A stretch of DNA of 6,221 nucleotides. Source: an archaeon. Its GTDB lineage: Archaea; Asgardarchaeota; Hermodarchaeia; Hermodarchaeales; Hermodarchaeaceae. A program made the translations under genes and the position numbers. The stretch covers positions 1-6,221 of the forward strand of contig JABXGX010000067.1 of NCBI GenBank assembly GCA_016550405.1, in the 5' to 3' direction. Each line of letters starts with the position of its first letter. Position 1 is the first letter of the stretch. This document shows positions 1 to 6,214 of this stretch, one piece after another. Below the pieces are notes generated by a model, which ran no database searches, was not told the origin of the DNA, and saw only the letters and a program-made list of their open reading frames with translations.

Positions 1-4
1 CCCA

Positions 5-9
5 ACCTC
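5..9 (-). promoter_or_regulatory. Shine-Dalgarno for a leftward gene starting just outside the window
   Basis: On the minus strand this reads GAGGT inside AAATGAGGTT. The same AAATGAGGTT stretch precedes the pyruvyl transferase-like gene at 1461, where GAGGT lies 7 bases before ATG. The Trm112-like gene at 230 also has GAGGT with a 7-base spacer. No gene start within the window is positioned to use this site. If the spacing holds, a start codon lies about three bases beyond position 1, so the leftward gene group continues. This is inferred from motif and spacing only. Confidence 0.5.
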
Positions 10-35
10 ATTTAAGGGGGCGGCGATCGAATATT

Positions 36-230
36 CTATCTTCTGACCACATCGTACACGGGTCCCAACGATAGCTCGCTAACTACGCCTCGCGGATGGT
101 GAATAATTAATTCCCCTGCCAGCCTTTTTTTGTCTCTCAAACGATTCTTCAGTATGGTAAGGACATAAATTGAAAGGGGGTGTTCCTTACAGATAGGGCA
201 GGCTAGAGTATTAAGCAACCAGGGTTTCAT
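36..230 (-). CDS. Trm112-like small zinc-finger protein, divergent or decayed C-terminal half
   Basis: Encodes 64 residues. The first 19 match the N-terminus of archaeal Trm112, with MKPWLL then LACPICKEHPL, giving one CxxC pair at Cys11 and Cys14. Trm112 is a small zinc-binding partner that activates several SAM-dependent methyltransferases acting on tRNA, rRNA and release factors. About 60 residues is a normal length for short archaeal members. The second half normally carries another CxxC followed by a YPI..DGIP..LP-type segment; here neither is seen, and the tail after GELI (residues 40-43) is unlike the family. Reading the other two minus-strand frames did not recover it, so a simple frameshift is unlikely. 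The start is well supported by GAGGT at 242-238, 7 bases before ATG. It follows the pyruvyl transferase-like gene by 85 bases on the same strand. It may be a divergent functional protein or a degenerating copy. Confidence 0.6.
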   Translation of the reverse strand: MKPWLLNTLACPICKEHPLSIYVLTILKNRLRDKKRLAGELIIHHPRGVVSELSLGPVYDVVRR

Positions 231-315
231 GACAGCAACCTCAAAACGACAGTCATTCTTCTTAATCCATTCCTAGTAAAAGTAGCTCTTTGTGTGTTCA
301 ACCGCTTCGGGGTTA

Positions 316-1461
316 TTAAGGAATTTTCTCGATGAAAGGCTTCATCCGATTTTTGAACCAGAATTGAATGGTTTGCGGGACAGTTTTAAATGAAGCAAAT
401 TTGGTTTCAAGCTCTGTATTGATAATTGTTACAACCTCAGCGGGTATCCTATGATTTAGTTGGAAATTCCAATTGGTTGTTTGCTGAACGCCTTTAGTGA
501 AATAAGAGAAGCCGCGTTGGGAAAGGCAATTAATGGCTGACCAAGCTTGGAGTCGGTTCCAGGCTGGAAATCCCACGCCTCCCAAGCTTTTCACTACCCC
601 ATCACCTCTCGAGTCTTCAGAGATCAAAAACGAGGGTCTTGCATAACTGAGAAAATAGATGTGGGCATGAACTCGAAATCCAACATGGATATCCATCGTA
701 TCATAAACCTGAATTTTCTTCAAGTCATAGGAAGCGTCGAAAGTTTCACAACCAAGTTTCGTTACAAACCTGTATAACTGCTGGTTTAGTTGAGTGAGGT
801 GTTCTTCACCCTTTTCCCCCAGTTGAATTCCGTGATGAAATGAAACTAATATTGTCGCCGCGGGAAATGTGACTCTTAAGGACTTCAAAATCGAAGCAGC
901 AAGCTTGTAATGAAACGGAGTCGCTGGTGTTGTAAATAAAATCCGGTTGATTTGTTTTGGTTGGACATGCTGCTGGGGGAACTCATTAATTGCATACCAA
1001 GCGGGGCAGCCATTCATCGAAATATCTTGAATACCATTAAGTTGTAACACCCGAACAGAATGAATATCACGGACCCCAATTGCAAACCCAGACCTGTTTA
1101 TCTTTTGAAGGAACTCCTTACTTTGTGGACTAAGTCGTACTTGTCTTGCGAGATAGAATTCACCGGGATAATATTTGGCACCAATACCGAGAAAGACGAC
1201 GGGAATGTCATGTCTGAGAATATCAGGATGGACAGGGTATACATCCGGATAGATGTTAGATCGAATTCCAGGGCCACCCGTTATGATAACGGCGTCCAGG
1301 TGTTTCAGTTGTTCTGCTGTGATTTGGTCATACAAGGGTGTCGCAATATGTCCCACCTGGATGTGGGATTTGGGTTTTAGTGTCGCCACGAGATTCTTAG
1401 CCCGTTCTAATATCAAGTAATCTCCAATGTTTGAGTTATGACGGGAAAGAATCAGGTACAT
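316..1461 (-). CDS. Polysaccharide pyruvyl transferase family protein
   Basis: A 381-residue protein with the two-Rossmann-domain, GT-B-like layout of the polysaccharide pyruvyl transferase family (CsaB/WcaK type). Visible motifs are NIGDYLI (residues 11-17), TGGPG (61-65) after a hydrophobic strand, FLGIG (90-94), RD..S...L...G (131-143), GCPAWY (151-156) and GFRVHAHI (261-268), where R263 and H265 match the conserved Arg-x-His late in the family. Members transfer pyruvate from phosphoenolpyruvate onto surface sugars as a ketal, although some relatives have other activities. There is no signal peptide or membrane segment, so it is probably cytoplasmic; the last 20 residues are aromatic and basic and might touch the membrane. 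The start is supported by GAGGT at 1473-1469, 7 bases upstream. It is divergent from the nonulosonate genes, which suggests the same surface glycan. The exact substrate is unknown. Confidence 0.85.
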   Translation of the reverse strand: MYLILSRHNSNIGDYLILERAKNLVATLKPKSHIQVGHIATPLYDQITAEQLKHLDAVIITGGPGIRSNIYPDVYPVHPDILRHDIPVVFLGIGAKYYPGEFYLARQVRLSPQSKEFLQKINRSGFAIGVRDIHSVRVLQLNGIQDISMNGCPAWYAINEFPQQHVQPKQINRILFTTPATPFHYKLAASILKSLRVTFPAATILVSFHHGIQLGEKGEEHLTQLNQQLYRFVTKLGCETFDASYDLKKIQVYDTMDIHVGFRVHAHIYFLSYARPSFLISEDSRGDGVVKSLGGVGFPAWNRLQAWSAINCLSQRGFSYFTKGVQQTTNWNFQLNHRIPAEVVTIINTELETKFASFKTVPQTIQFWFKNRMKPFIEKIP

Positions 1462-1468
1462 TTCAAGA

Positions 1469-1507
1469 ACCTCATTTCAAGGAGTCGGTATTAAGTTATT
1501 CTTTATT
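1469..1507 (-). promoter_or_regulatory. Candidate promoter and ribosome binding site for the leftward genes
   Basis: On the minus strand an AT-rich element AATAAAGAAT (1507-1498) is centred about 42 bases before the ATG at 1461. An archaeal TATA box there would start the transcript near 1479, giving a leader of under 20 bases that still contains the GAGGT at 1473-1469. The TATA match is weak and no convincing BRE is seen, so the promoter part is tentative; the ribosome binding site is firmer. Confidence 0.3.
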
Positions 1508-1554
1508 CGAGGAGTAGACTCATCTCGATCTCCACGAGTTTATTGTTAAGACCG
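1486..1554. repeat. Nested imperfect inverted repeats in the divergent control region
   Basis: The outer arms are CGGTATTAA (1486-1494) and TTAAGACCG (1546-1554), pairing at 8 of 9 positions. Nearly concentric with them are inner arms TCGAG (1507-1511) and CTCGA (1524-1528), which enclose GAGT-AG-ACTC. The CTCG at 1524-1527 could alternatively pair with CGAG at 1535-1538. The structure overlaps the candidate leftward promoter, so it could be an operator or a folded element. The arms are short and could arise by chance in AT-rich DNA. Confidence 0.3.
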
Positions 1555-1674
1555 CTCTAGTTTCAGATCTGTTAAAGCGGGGTATCATCTGGAGGAGGAG
1601 GGAATTGGTTAAATGATACTAAGATAAAGGCTTTAGCCACACCGATTGATTATGGACAACAGATACAAGCCCAG

Positions 1675-1712
1675 GTGCTTATTTCGCGAATGAGCCAATT
1701 GATATTGTGGAG
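1675..1712 (+). promoter_or_regulatory. Candidate promoter and ribosome binding site deciding the fusion-gene start
   Basis: A weak TATA-like GCTTATTTC (1677-1685) is centred about 43 bases before ATG 1724, which would give a leader of roughly 15 bases, mirroring the opposite side. GGAG lies at 1709-1712. Two in-frame starts are possible: TTG at 1718 (5 bases after GGAG) and ATG at 1724 (11 bases after). The other cluster genes use ATG with 7-8 bases between GAGG(T) and the start. Allowing for register, ATG 1724 deviates slightly less and avoids a TTG start. The promoter is tentative. Confidence 0.3.
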
Positions 1713-1723
1713 TTAACTTGGTT

Positions 1724-3391
1724 ATGGTAAAAGTATTAGCGGTAATCCCTGCACGAGGTGGCTCCAAGGGGATTCCCCGTAAGAATCTTCGATTATTGGC
1801 AGGAAAACCCCTCATCGCCCATATCATTGCCACTGCAAAGGCTTCCCAACAAATCGATGATATCCTCGTCACAACCGAAGATGAAGAAATCGCCCAAGTC
1901 GCTAAGAATTATGGAGCTCAGATTGTGAATCGCCCCGAAGAATTATCGGGTGATGAAGTGCCCCTGGATCCCGTTATTCATCATGCGGTCACCTATTTGG
2001 AAGATAAGGAACACAAACAATACGATTATGTTGTGACACTTCAACCCACATCACCTCTCGTTTCTAAGGAAACCATTGATACTGCAATAAAGGATTTGAT
2101 TACAAGTAATGCAGACACCCTCATCGCGGTAGTTGATGAAACTCACTTATACTGGGTGAAAAAAGGAGATCAATATTCTCTGCTCCAAGAAAAACGAGTA
2201 AACCGACAGTTACTAGATCCCATGTTCAAGGAGACAGGGGCAATTCTAGCGACGAAGCGAAAATTTGTCACAGCTGATTCACGTTTCGGTAAACACATCA
2301 AGCTTTTCGAAATGCCGAGAGAAGAAAGCATAGACATAGACAGTTACCGTGACTGGTGGATTGCCGAAAAACTCCTCAACCAAAAACGAATAGTATTTCG
2401 GGTTGATGGGGACCGCACAATTGGGTTGGGACACATCTACCGGACACTCACCTTAGCTCATCAAATTCTCGACCATCAAGTCATCTTCTTAATCGATCAA
2501 CGACGCCAAATGGGTCTAGAAAAAGTCGCATCCTATCATTATGAAATCGAAACATTCGCATCTGAAACAAAGATGTGGAGTATTTTGCGCACGCTTCAAC
2601 CAGATATCGTAATCAACGATATTCTTGATACCACAAAAGCGTACATTACTCGTCTTCGTAAGGAGACCCCGGCGTTTATTGTTAATTTTGAGGATCTTGG
2701 TGAAGGCGCCCAAAACGCGGACCTGACGATTAACGCCTTATACCTTCATCCGCACCCTCCAAAGAAGCAAGTATTTGGCTACGAGTATGTTGTGCTCCGG
2801 GATGAATTCGTACTTTCGCCTTTCAAACAAATTACTAAAGATGTAAAACAAATTCTAATAACGTTTGGTGGAACCGATGAACAAGATCTGACCCGAAGAA
2901 CGTTGGAAGCATTAAACAAATTAAAATTGGATGCTGAAATCCGGGTCGTGCTAGGCTTTGGATATAAGCGAACTAAGGCGCTTCAAGCAACCTTGACAAC
3001 ACTCGCAAAGAACGGAACACCAGTCAAAGTGTTAAAAGACATTAAAACCATGGCCCAACAAATCTTAGACGCAGACCTTGTCATCACCTCCAATGGACGC
3101 ACTGTCTATGAAATTACGGCCATAGGCACACCTTGTATCAGTATCTCACAGAATAAACGTGAAGCAAAACACCTTTTCACTAAGATTTGCGATGGCGTTC
3201 ATGATCTGGGACTTGCCAGCCAACTAACCCAACAAGACCTCATCGATGCTATCGACAGCCTTGTCCGAGATTTTGATAAACGTAAGCACATGAATAAAAT
3301 AATGCACCAGTTTAATCTTCGAAAAGGCACCCAGAACACACTCAAGCTGATCTGGGACTCTTACGAAGAAAATGAGAGAATTGAATCATAA
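1724..3391 (+). CDS. Bifunctional CMP-nonulosonate cytidylyltransferase / PseG-SpsG-type UDP-sugar hydrolase
   Basis: A 555-residue two-domain fusion. Residues 1-218 form a NeuA/PseF/SpsF-type cytidylyltransferase: the CTP-binding motif IPARGGSKGIPRKN (8-21), RP..LSGD (70-77), QPTSPL (107-112), ETGAI (170-174) and a metal-binding type IDID (203-206). It would couple CTP to a nonulosonic acid. Residues 221-555 resemble PseG/SpsG, a GT-B-fold UDP-sugar hydrolase: RVDGDRTIGLGHIYR (226-240), with H237 at the position proposed as catalytic base in PseG, then FED and LRDEF segments, an ITFGGTD strand and a late SNGRTVYEI...GTP motif. The hydrolase acts before, and the transferase after, the NeuB-type step encoded 21 bases downstream. 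Starting at ATG 1724 puts MVKVLAVIPARGG exactly where the family begins; TTG 1718 would add two residues. Both domains look intact. Pseudaminic versus legionaminic or another product cannot be decided here. Confidence 0.9.
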   Translation: MVKVLAVIPARGGSKGIPRKNLRLLAGKPLIAHIIATAKASQQIDDILVTTEDEEIAQVAKNYGAQIVNRPEELSGDEVPLDPVIHHAVTYLEDKEHKQYDYVVTLQPTSPLVSKETIDTAIKDLITSNADTLIAVVDETHLYWVKKGDQYSLLQEKRVNRQLLDPMFKETGAILATKRKFVTADSRFGKHIKLFEMPREESIDIDSYRDWWIAEKLLNQKRIVFRVDGDRTIGLGHIYRTLTLAHQILDHQVIFLIDQRRQMGLEKVASYHYEIETFASETKMWSILRTLQPDIVINDILDTTKAYITRLRKETPAFIVNFEDLGEGAQNADLTINALYLHPHPPKKQVFGYEYVVLRDEFVLSPFKQITKDVKQILITFGGTDEQDLTRRTLEALNKLKLDAEIRVVLGFGYKRTKALQATLTTLAKNGTPVKVLKDIKTMAQQILDADLVITSNGRTVYEITAIGTPCISISQNKREAKHLFTKICDGVHDLGLASQLTQQDLIDAIDSLVRDFDKRKHMNKIMHQFNLRKGTQNTLKLIWDSYEENERIES

Positions 3392-3412
3392 GAACACGCA
3401 GAGGGCGAACTG

Positions 3413-4459
3413 ATGGAAAAAGAAATACAAGTTGGAGATTTTGTTATCGCACAGGGACGCAGGCCATTCATCGTTGCAGAAGCGGGAGTAAATCATGAAA
3501 ATGACATGGAAACGGCAAAGCAGATGATTCGCGAAGCGAAAGCCAGTGGTGCGGATGCCATTAAATTCCAAACCTACAAAGCTGAAAAAATCGCGGCGCG
3601 GGAATCACCCGCTTACTGGGATACGGGAAAGACACAGCGTGAATTCTTCCAGCGATTCGACCAATTTGGAGAAGACGAATTTCGAGAACTCGCGCACCAT
3701 GCTAAAGATCACAACATCCTCTTCATGTCCACACCCTTCGACGAGGAAGCCGTCGAGTTTCTCAACGAATTAATGCCCCTGTTCAAGATCTCCTCTTCCG
3801 ATATTACCAATCTACCCTTCATAAAGAAAATCAGTCAATGCCGGAAACCGATCTTTCTCTCGGTTGGCGCATCCACCATTGATGAAATCCGCCAAGCCGT
3901 AGATACCATTCTCGCCGAAGAAAAGAATCCTATTGTTTTATTACATTGCGTTCTTAGTTATCCCACTCCATACTCCGCGGCTAATCTCCGATCTATCCCG
4001 TATTTACAGCAGACATTCCCCACGCATTTGATCGGGTATTCAGATCATACACTTCCGGACCCTGATCTTACTGTGCTTTTAACCGCCGCTATTCTGGGCG
4101 CGGTTGTCCTTGAAAAACACTTTACCCTGGACAAAACGCTCCCCAACAATGACCACTACCATGCAATGGACCCGACAGATTTAGCGAAGTTCAATGAAAA
4201 ACTGGATTTCGTCCTTCCATTGATGGGCACATACGACAAACCCGTCCTTGAGGTAGAAAAGCTTGCTCGACAGTTTGCACGCCGCAGCCTTGTAACCGCC
4301 CACGCCATTAAGAGGGGAACACCAATTACCCGAGACCTGCTGACCGCCAAACGTCCTGCCACAGGAATTAGCCCAAGTGAACTCGACAAGGTTGTAGGCA
4401 AAAAGGCAAAACGCGACCTGGAAGAAGACCACATTCTGACCTGGGACGATATTCACTAA
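3413..4459 (+). CDS. NeuB/PseI/LegI-family nonulosonic acid synthase with SAF domain
   Basis: A 348-residue protein of normal family length. Residues about 18-280 form the TIM-barrel synthase: VAEAGVNHEND (21-31), GADAIKFQTYKA (46-57), FMSTPFDEEAV (104-114), KISSSDITN (125-133), LSVGAST (149-155), GYSDHT (208-213) and LEKHFTLD (233-240). H212 and H236 match the two metal-ligand histidines of NeuB, and E23 lies in the conserved AEAG.NH motif. Residues about 285-348 are the SAF/antifreeze-like domain, from ARRSLVTAHAIKRG to the end, which completes the active site in dimeric NeuB. The enzyme condenses phosphoenolpyruvate with a six-carbon amino sugar to give a nine-carbon 2-keto acid. It starts 21 bases after the fusion gene, with GAGG at 3401-3404 eight bases before ATG, so the two are likely cotranscribed. 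The sugar (ManNAc or a 2,4-diacetamido-trideoxyhexose) cannot be read directly; the PseG-like neighbour favours a diacetamido-type sugar. Confidence 0.93.
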   Translation: MEKEIQVGDFVIAQGRRPFIVAEAGVNHENDMETAKQMIREAKASGADAIKFQTYKAEKIAARESPAYWDTGKTQREFFQRFDQFGEDEFRELAHHAKDHNILFMSTPFDEEAVEFLNELMPLFKISSSDITNLPFIKKISQCRKPIFLSVGASTIDEIRQAVDTILAEEKNPIVLLHCVLSYPTPYSAANLRSIPYLQQTFPTHLIGYSDHTLPDPDLTVLLTAAILGAVVLEKHFTLDKTLPNNDHYHAMDPTDLAKFNEKLDFVLPLMGTYDKPVLEVEKLARQFARRSLVTAHAIKRGTPITRDLLTAKRPATGISPSELDKVVGKKAKRDLEEDHILTWDDIH

Positions 4460-4512
4460 GAAAACCTTTTGTGGAGCCGACAGGTCTGACTAAAAAGAAA
4501 TGAGGCGTTTCT

Positions 4513-5904
4513 ATGCGCATTCTCTTAATTAATCCCGCAATTCGTTTGAGTGAACCACCAAGACATATCCCCTTTGGATTGGCGACGATTGCCAGCGTAT
4601 TACGCGACGAGGGGCATTCAATTGATGTCCTCGATCTGAACGCGCTTCGCCCCTCTGATGCCGAAATTGAAAAGAAGGTTGCGTTGAATGACCGCTACGA
4701 TATGATTGCCACTGGCGGCTTAATCACTCTGTATAGTCGCCTTAAATGGTTAGTTCCCAAACTGCGCCACCATAACCCTACAACCCCCATCGTGCTTGGG
4801 GGTGGTGTCGTCTCTACGCACCCAGATTTACTTTTGTCAAAAACCCCTGCCGATATTGCCGTCATTGGAGAAGGGGAGAGGACCATGAGTGATCTCACCA
4901 ACACCTTAGAGCGGGGGAACGCCCTAGAATCAGTCAAAGGCATCGCGTATAAAACTAACAAGAGACACATCAAAACCACTCCACCACGACCTCTAATCGC
5001 AAATTTAGATGACATTCCCTTCCCCGCCTATGATCTCTTCCCCATGGACATCTACCTCCACAATGTGGGCCATGCCACGTCAGTGCTCAAATCCACCGAA
5101 ATGAGCCTAATCACCTGTCGAGGATGTCCTTACTCCTGTCATTTCTGTTACGGAATATTTGGCAGAGTGCGAAATCGATCCATTGACAATGTCGTCGCAG
5201 AAATCCAATTCCTGGAAGAGCAATACAGTCCCGAAACCTACCTAATCTTAGACGAAATCTTTACGACGAGCCAAAAACGGGTTAAGGAATTTTATCAAAA
5301 AACTAGGGCAGAAGGTCTTGACCTCATCTTTTCCTGTTATGGACGCGTCAATATCATGAACAGCGACATTCTCAAGACGCTGAAAAAATCAGGATGCTAC
5401 TCCGTAGGCTATGGCATTGAATCCGGCTCACAGACAATCCTCGATAACATGAACAAGCGAGTAACCGTCGACCAAGCGAAACACGCCATCCGGCTGACCC
5501 GCAAACACCGCATGATGCCCCGCGCCACTTTCATGATCGGCTACCCGGGCGAGACCGAAGAGACCCTTAATGAAACCGTTGCATTCTGCCAAGAACTCAA
5601 CCTCAGCGCCGAATTCTTCATCACCACCGCCTACCCAGGAACCCAACTTTACAAAGATTATGAAGAGGCCATCCTCACCCAATACGGCTCCCTAGATGCG
5701 TACTTCTCCGTTCTCGGCGATGCCGATCACCTCACATTCAATTTCACCGAGTTCTCCGATGAAAAACTCCTCGAACTGAAAACCGAAATCGAGCACACCC
5801 TCAAGAAAACCCGGCGATTCGAAACGATGTACAACAACATCCGAATCTATGGACCCATCCTCTACGCGAGAAAATACCTCCGAAAAATCCGAGCCTCCAG
5901 CTAA
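4513..5904 (+). CDS. Cobalamin-binding radical SAM protein, possible class B methyltransferase
   Basis: A 463-residue protein with the B12-binding plus radical SAM architecture. Residues 1 to about 145 form a Rossmann-like cobalamin domain: MRILLINP, PFGLATIASVLRDEGH (20-35), VLDLNA, VLGGG (94-98) and VIGEGE (117-122). No DxHxxG motif is seen, as in many members of this class. The linker LDDIPFPAYDLFP (165-177) is typical. The radical SAM core begins at about 195, with C205, C209 and C212 forming CxxxCxxC for a 4Fe-4S cluster; C202 is an extra nearby cysteine. GIESGSQ (301-307) and IGYPGETEET (342-351) are standard later motifs. Family members methylate unactivated carbon or phosphorus centres, or catalyse ring and rearrangement chemistry. 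It lies 53 bases after the synthase gene, with GAGG at 4502-4505 seven bases before ATG, so it is probably in the same unit. Its substrate is unknown; modifying the nonulosonate or its carrier is a guess from context. Confidence 0.88.
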   Translation: MRILLINPAIRLSEPPRHIPFGLATIASVLRDEGHSIDVLDLNALRPSDAEIEKKVALNDRYDMIATGGLITLYSRLKWLVPKLRHHNPTTPIVLGGGVVSTHPDLLLSKTPADIAVIGEGERTMSDLTNTLERGNALESVKGIAYKTNKRHIKTTPPRPLIANLDDIPFPAYDLFPMDIYLHNVGHATSVLKSTEMSLITCRGCPYSCHFCYGIFGRVRNRSIDNVVAEIQFLEEQYSPETYLILDEIFTTSQKRVKEFYQKTRAEGLDLIFSCYGRVNIMNSDILKTLKKSGCYSVGYGIESGSQTILDNMNKRVTVDQAKHAIRLTRKHRMMPRATFMIGYPGETEETLNETVAFCQELNLSAEFFITTAYPGTQLYKDYEEAILTQYGSLDAYFSVLGDADHLTFNFTEFSDEKLLELKTEIEHTLKKTRRFETMYNNIRIYGPILYARKYLRKIRASS

Positions 5905-5914
5905 CCCCACCTTT

Positions 5915-6214
5915 CTACCGTTTCATCAGCTGATACCGACCGCGCCCCACCCGCACAAAATTCCCTTGGGCGACCAGTTTCGCCATCCGATCCGCCAAAT
6001 ACTGCGAATACCGATTCACCACCAGCCCCTTCAACACCGAATCCGCCTTCAATTCGTCCAAGGAGACCACACCCGCCTTTTCCTCAGCCAACGTAATAAT
6101 CCGGCTCCGAATCACCGACGCACTGTGCAGCTTCGCCGCAAACCCCGCATCTAACAACTGCTCCGACCGCTCCACCTCTCGCCGATGCCCCCGCAGCCAG
6201 TCCGCAAACTCCAT
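5915..6214 (-). CDS. Unrecognised protein with winged-helix-like C-terminus, possibly 5'-partial
   Basis: At least 99 residues; I do not recognise the family. The N-terminal 30 residues are charged and helical (WLRGHRREVERSEQLL). The C-terminal half, VVSLDELKADS (49-59) followed by RYSQYLADRMAKLVAQGNF and the basic turn VRVGRGRYQL (87-96), looks like a helix-turn-helix with a beta wing, so DNA binding is possible. No stop codon lies between ATG 6214 and the right edge, and GGGGGCG before the ATG does not match the GAGGT sites used elsewhere here, so the true start may lie outside. It converges on the radical SAM gene with only 10 bases between the stops and no obvious terminator. It is GC-richer than the genes at left, and its coding strand is G-rich. 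It is likely real because the frame stays open through 300 bases and the protein is plausible. Confidence 0.55.
   Translation of the reverse strand: MEFADWLRGHRREVERSEQLLDAGFAAKLHSASVIRSRIITLAEEKAGVVSLDELKADSVLKGLVVNRYSQYLADRMAKLVAQGNFVRVGRGRYQLMKR

Noticed and set aside
547..777. Plus-strand open frame of 76 codons from TTG
   Set aside because: It lies antisense inside the pyruvyl transferase-like gene, whose motifs establish the coding strand; no recognisable protein features.
1060..1380. Plus-strand open frame of 106 codons
   Set aside because: Antisense to the conserved N-terminal part of the pyruvyl transferase-like gene; the translation shows no family features.
1628..1637. Small palindrome GGCTTTAGCC
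   Set aside because: Four-base arms with a two-base loop; too short to support as a hairpin or operator.
1633..1872. Minus-strand open frame overlapping the divergent region
   Set aside because: It covers the conserved CTP-binding segment of the fusion gene in antisense and has no recognisable features.
4156..4456. Two overlapping minus-strand frames of about 90 codons
   Set aside because: Both are antisense to the SAF domain of the NeuB-type synthase, which is intact in sense.
5428..5910. Two minus-strand frames rich in Gly, Glu and Val
   Set aside because: Antisense reflections of C-rich codons at the 3' end of the radical SAM gene.
5905..5914. Possible bidirectional terminator between convergent stops
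   Set aside because: Only 10 bases, with no dyad and no run longer than three T on either strand.
5849..6154. Plus-strand frame rich in Pro, His and Arg
   Set aside because: Low-complexity composition from reading the C-rich antisense strand of the 5915-6214 gene and the end of the radical SAM gene out of frame.
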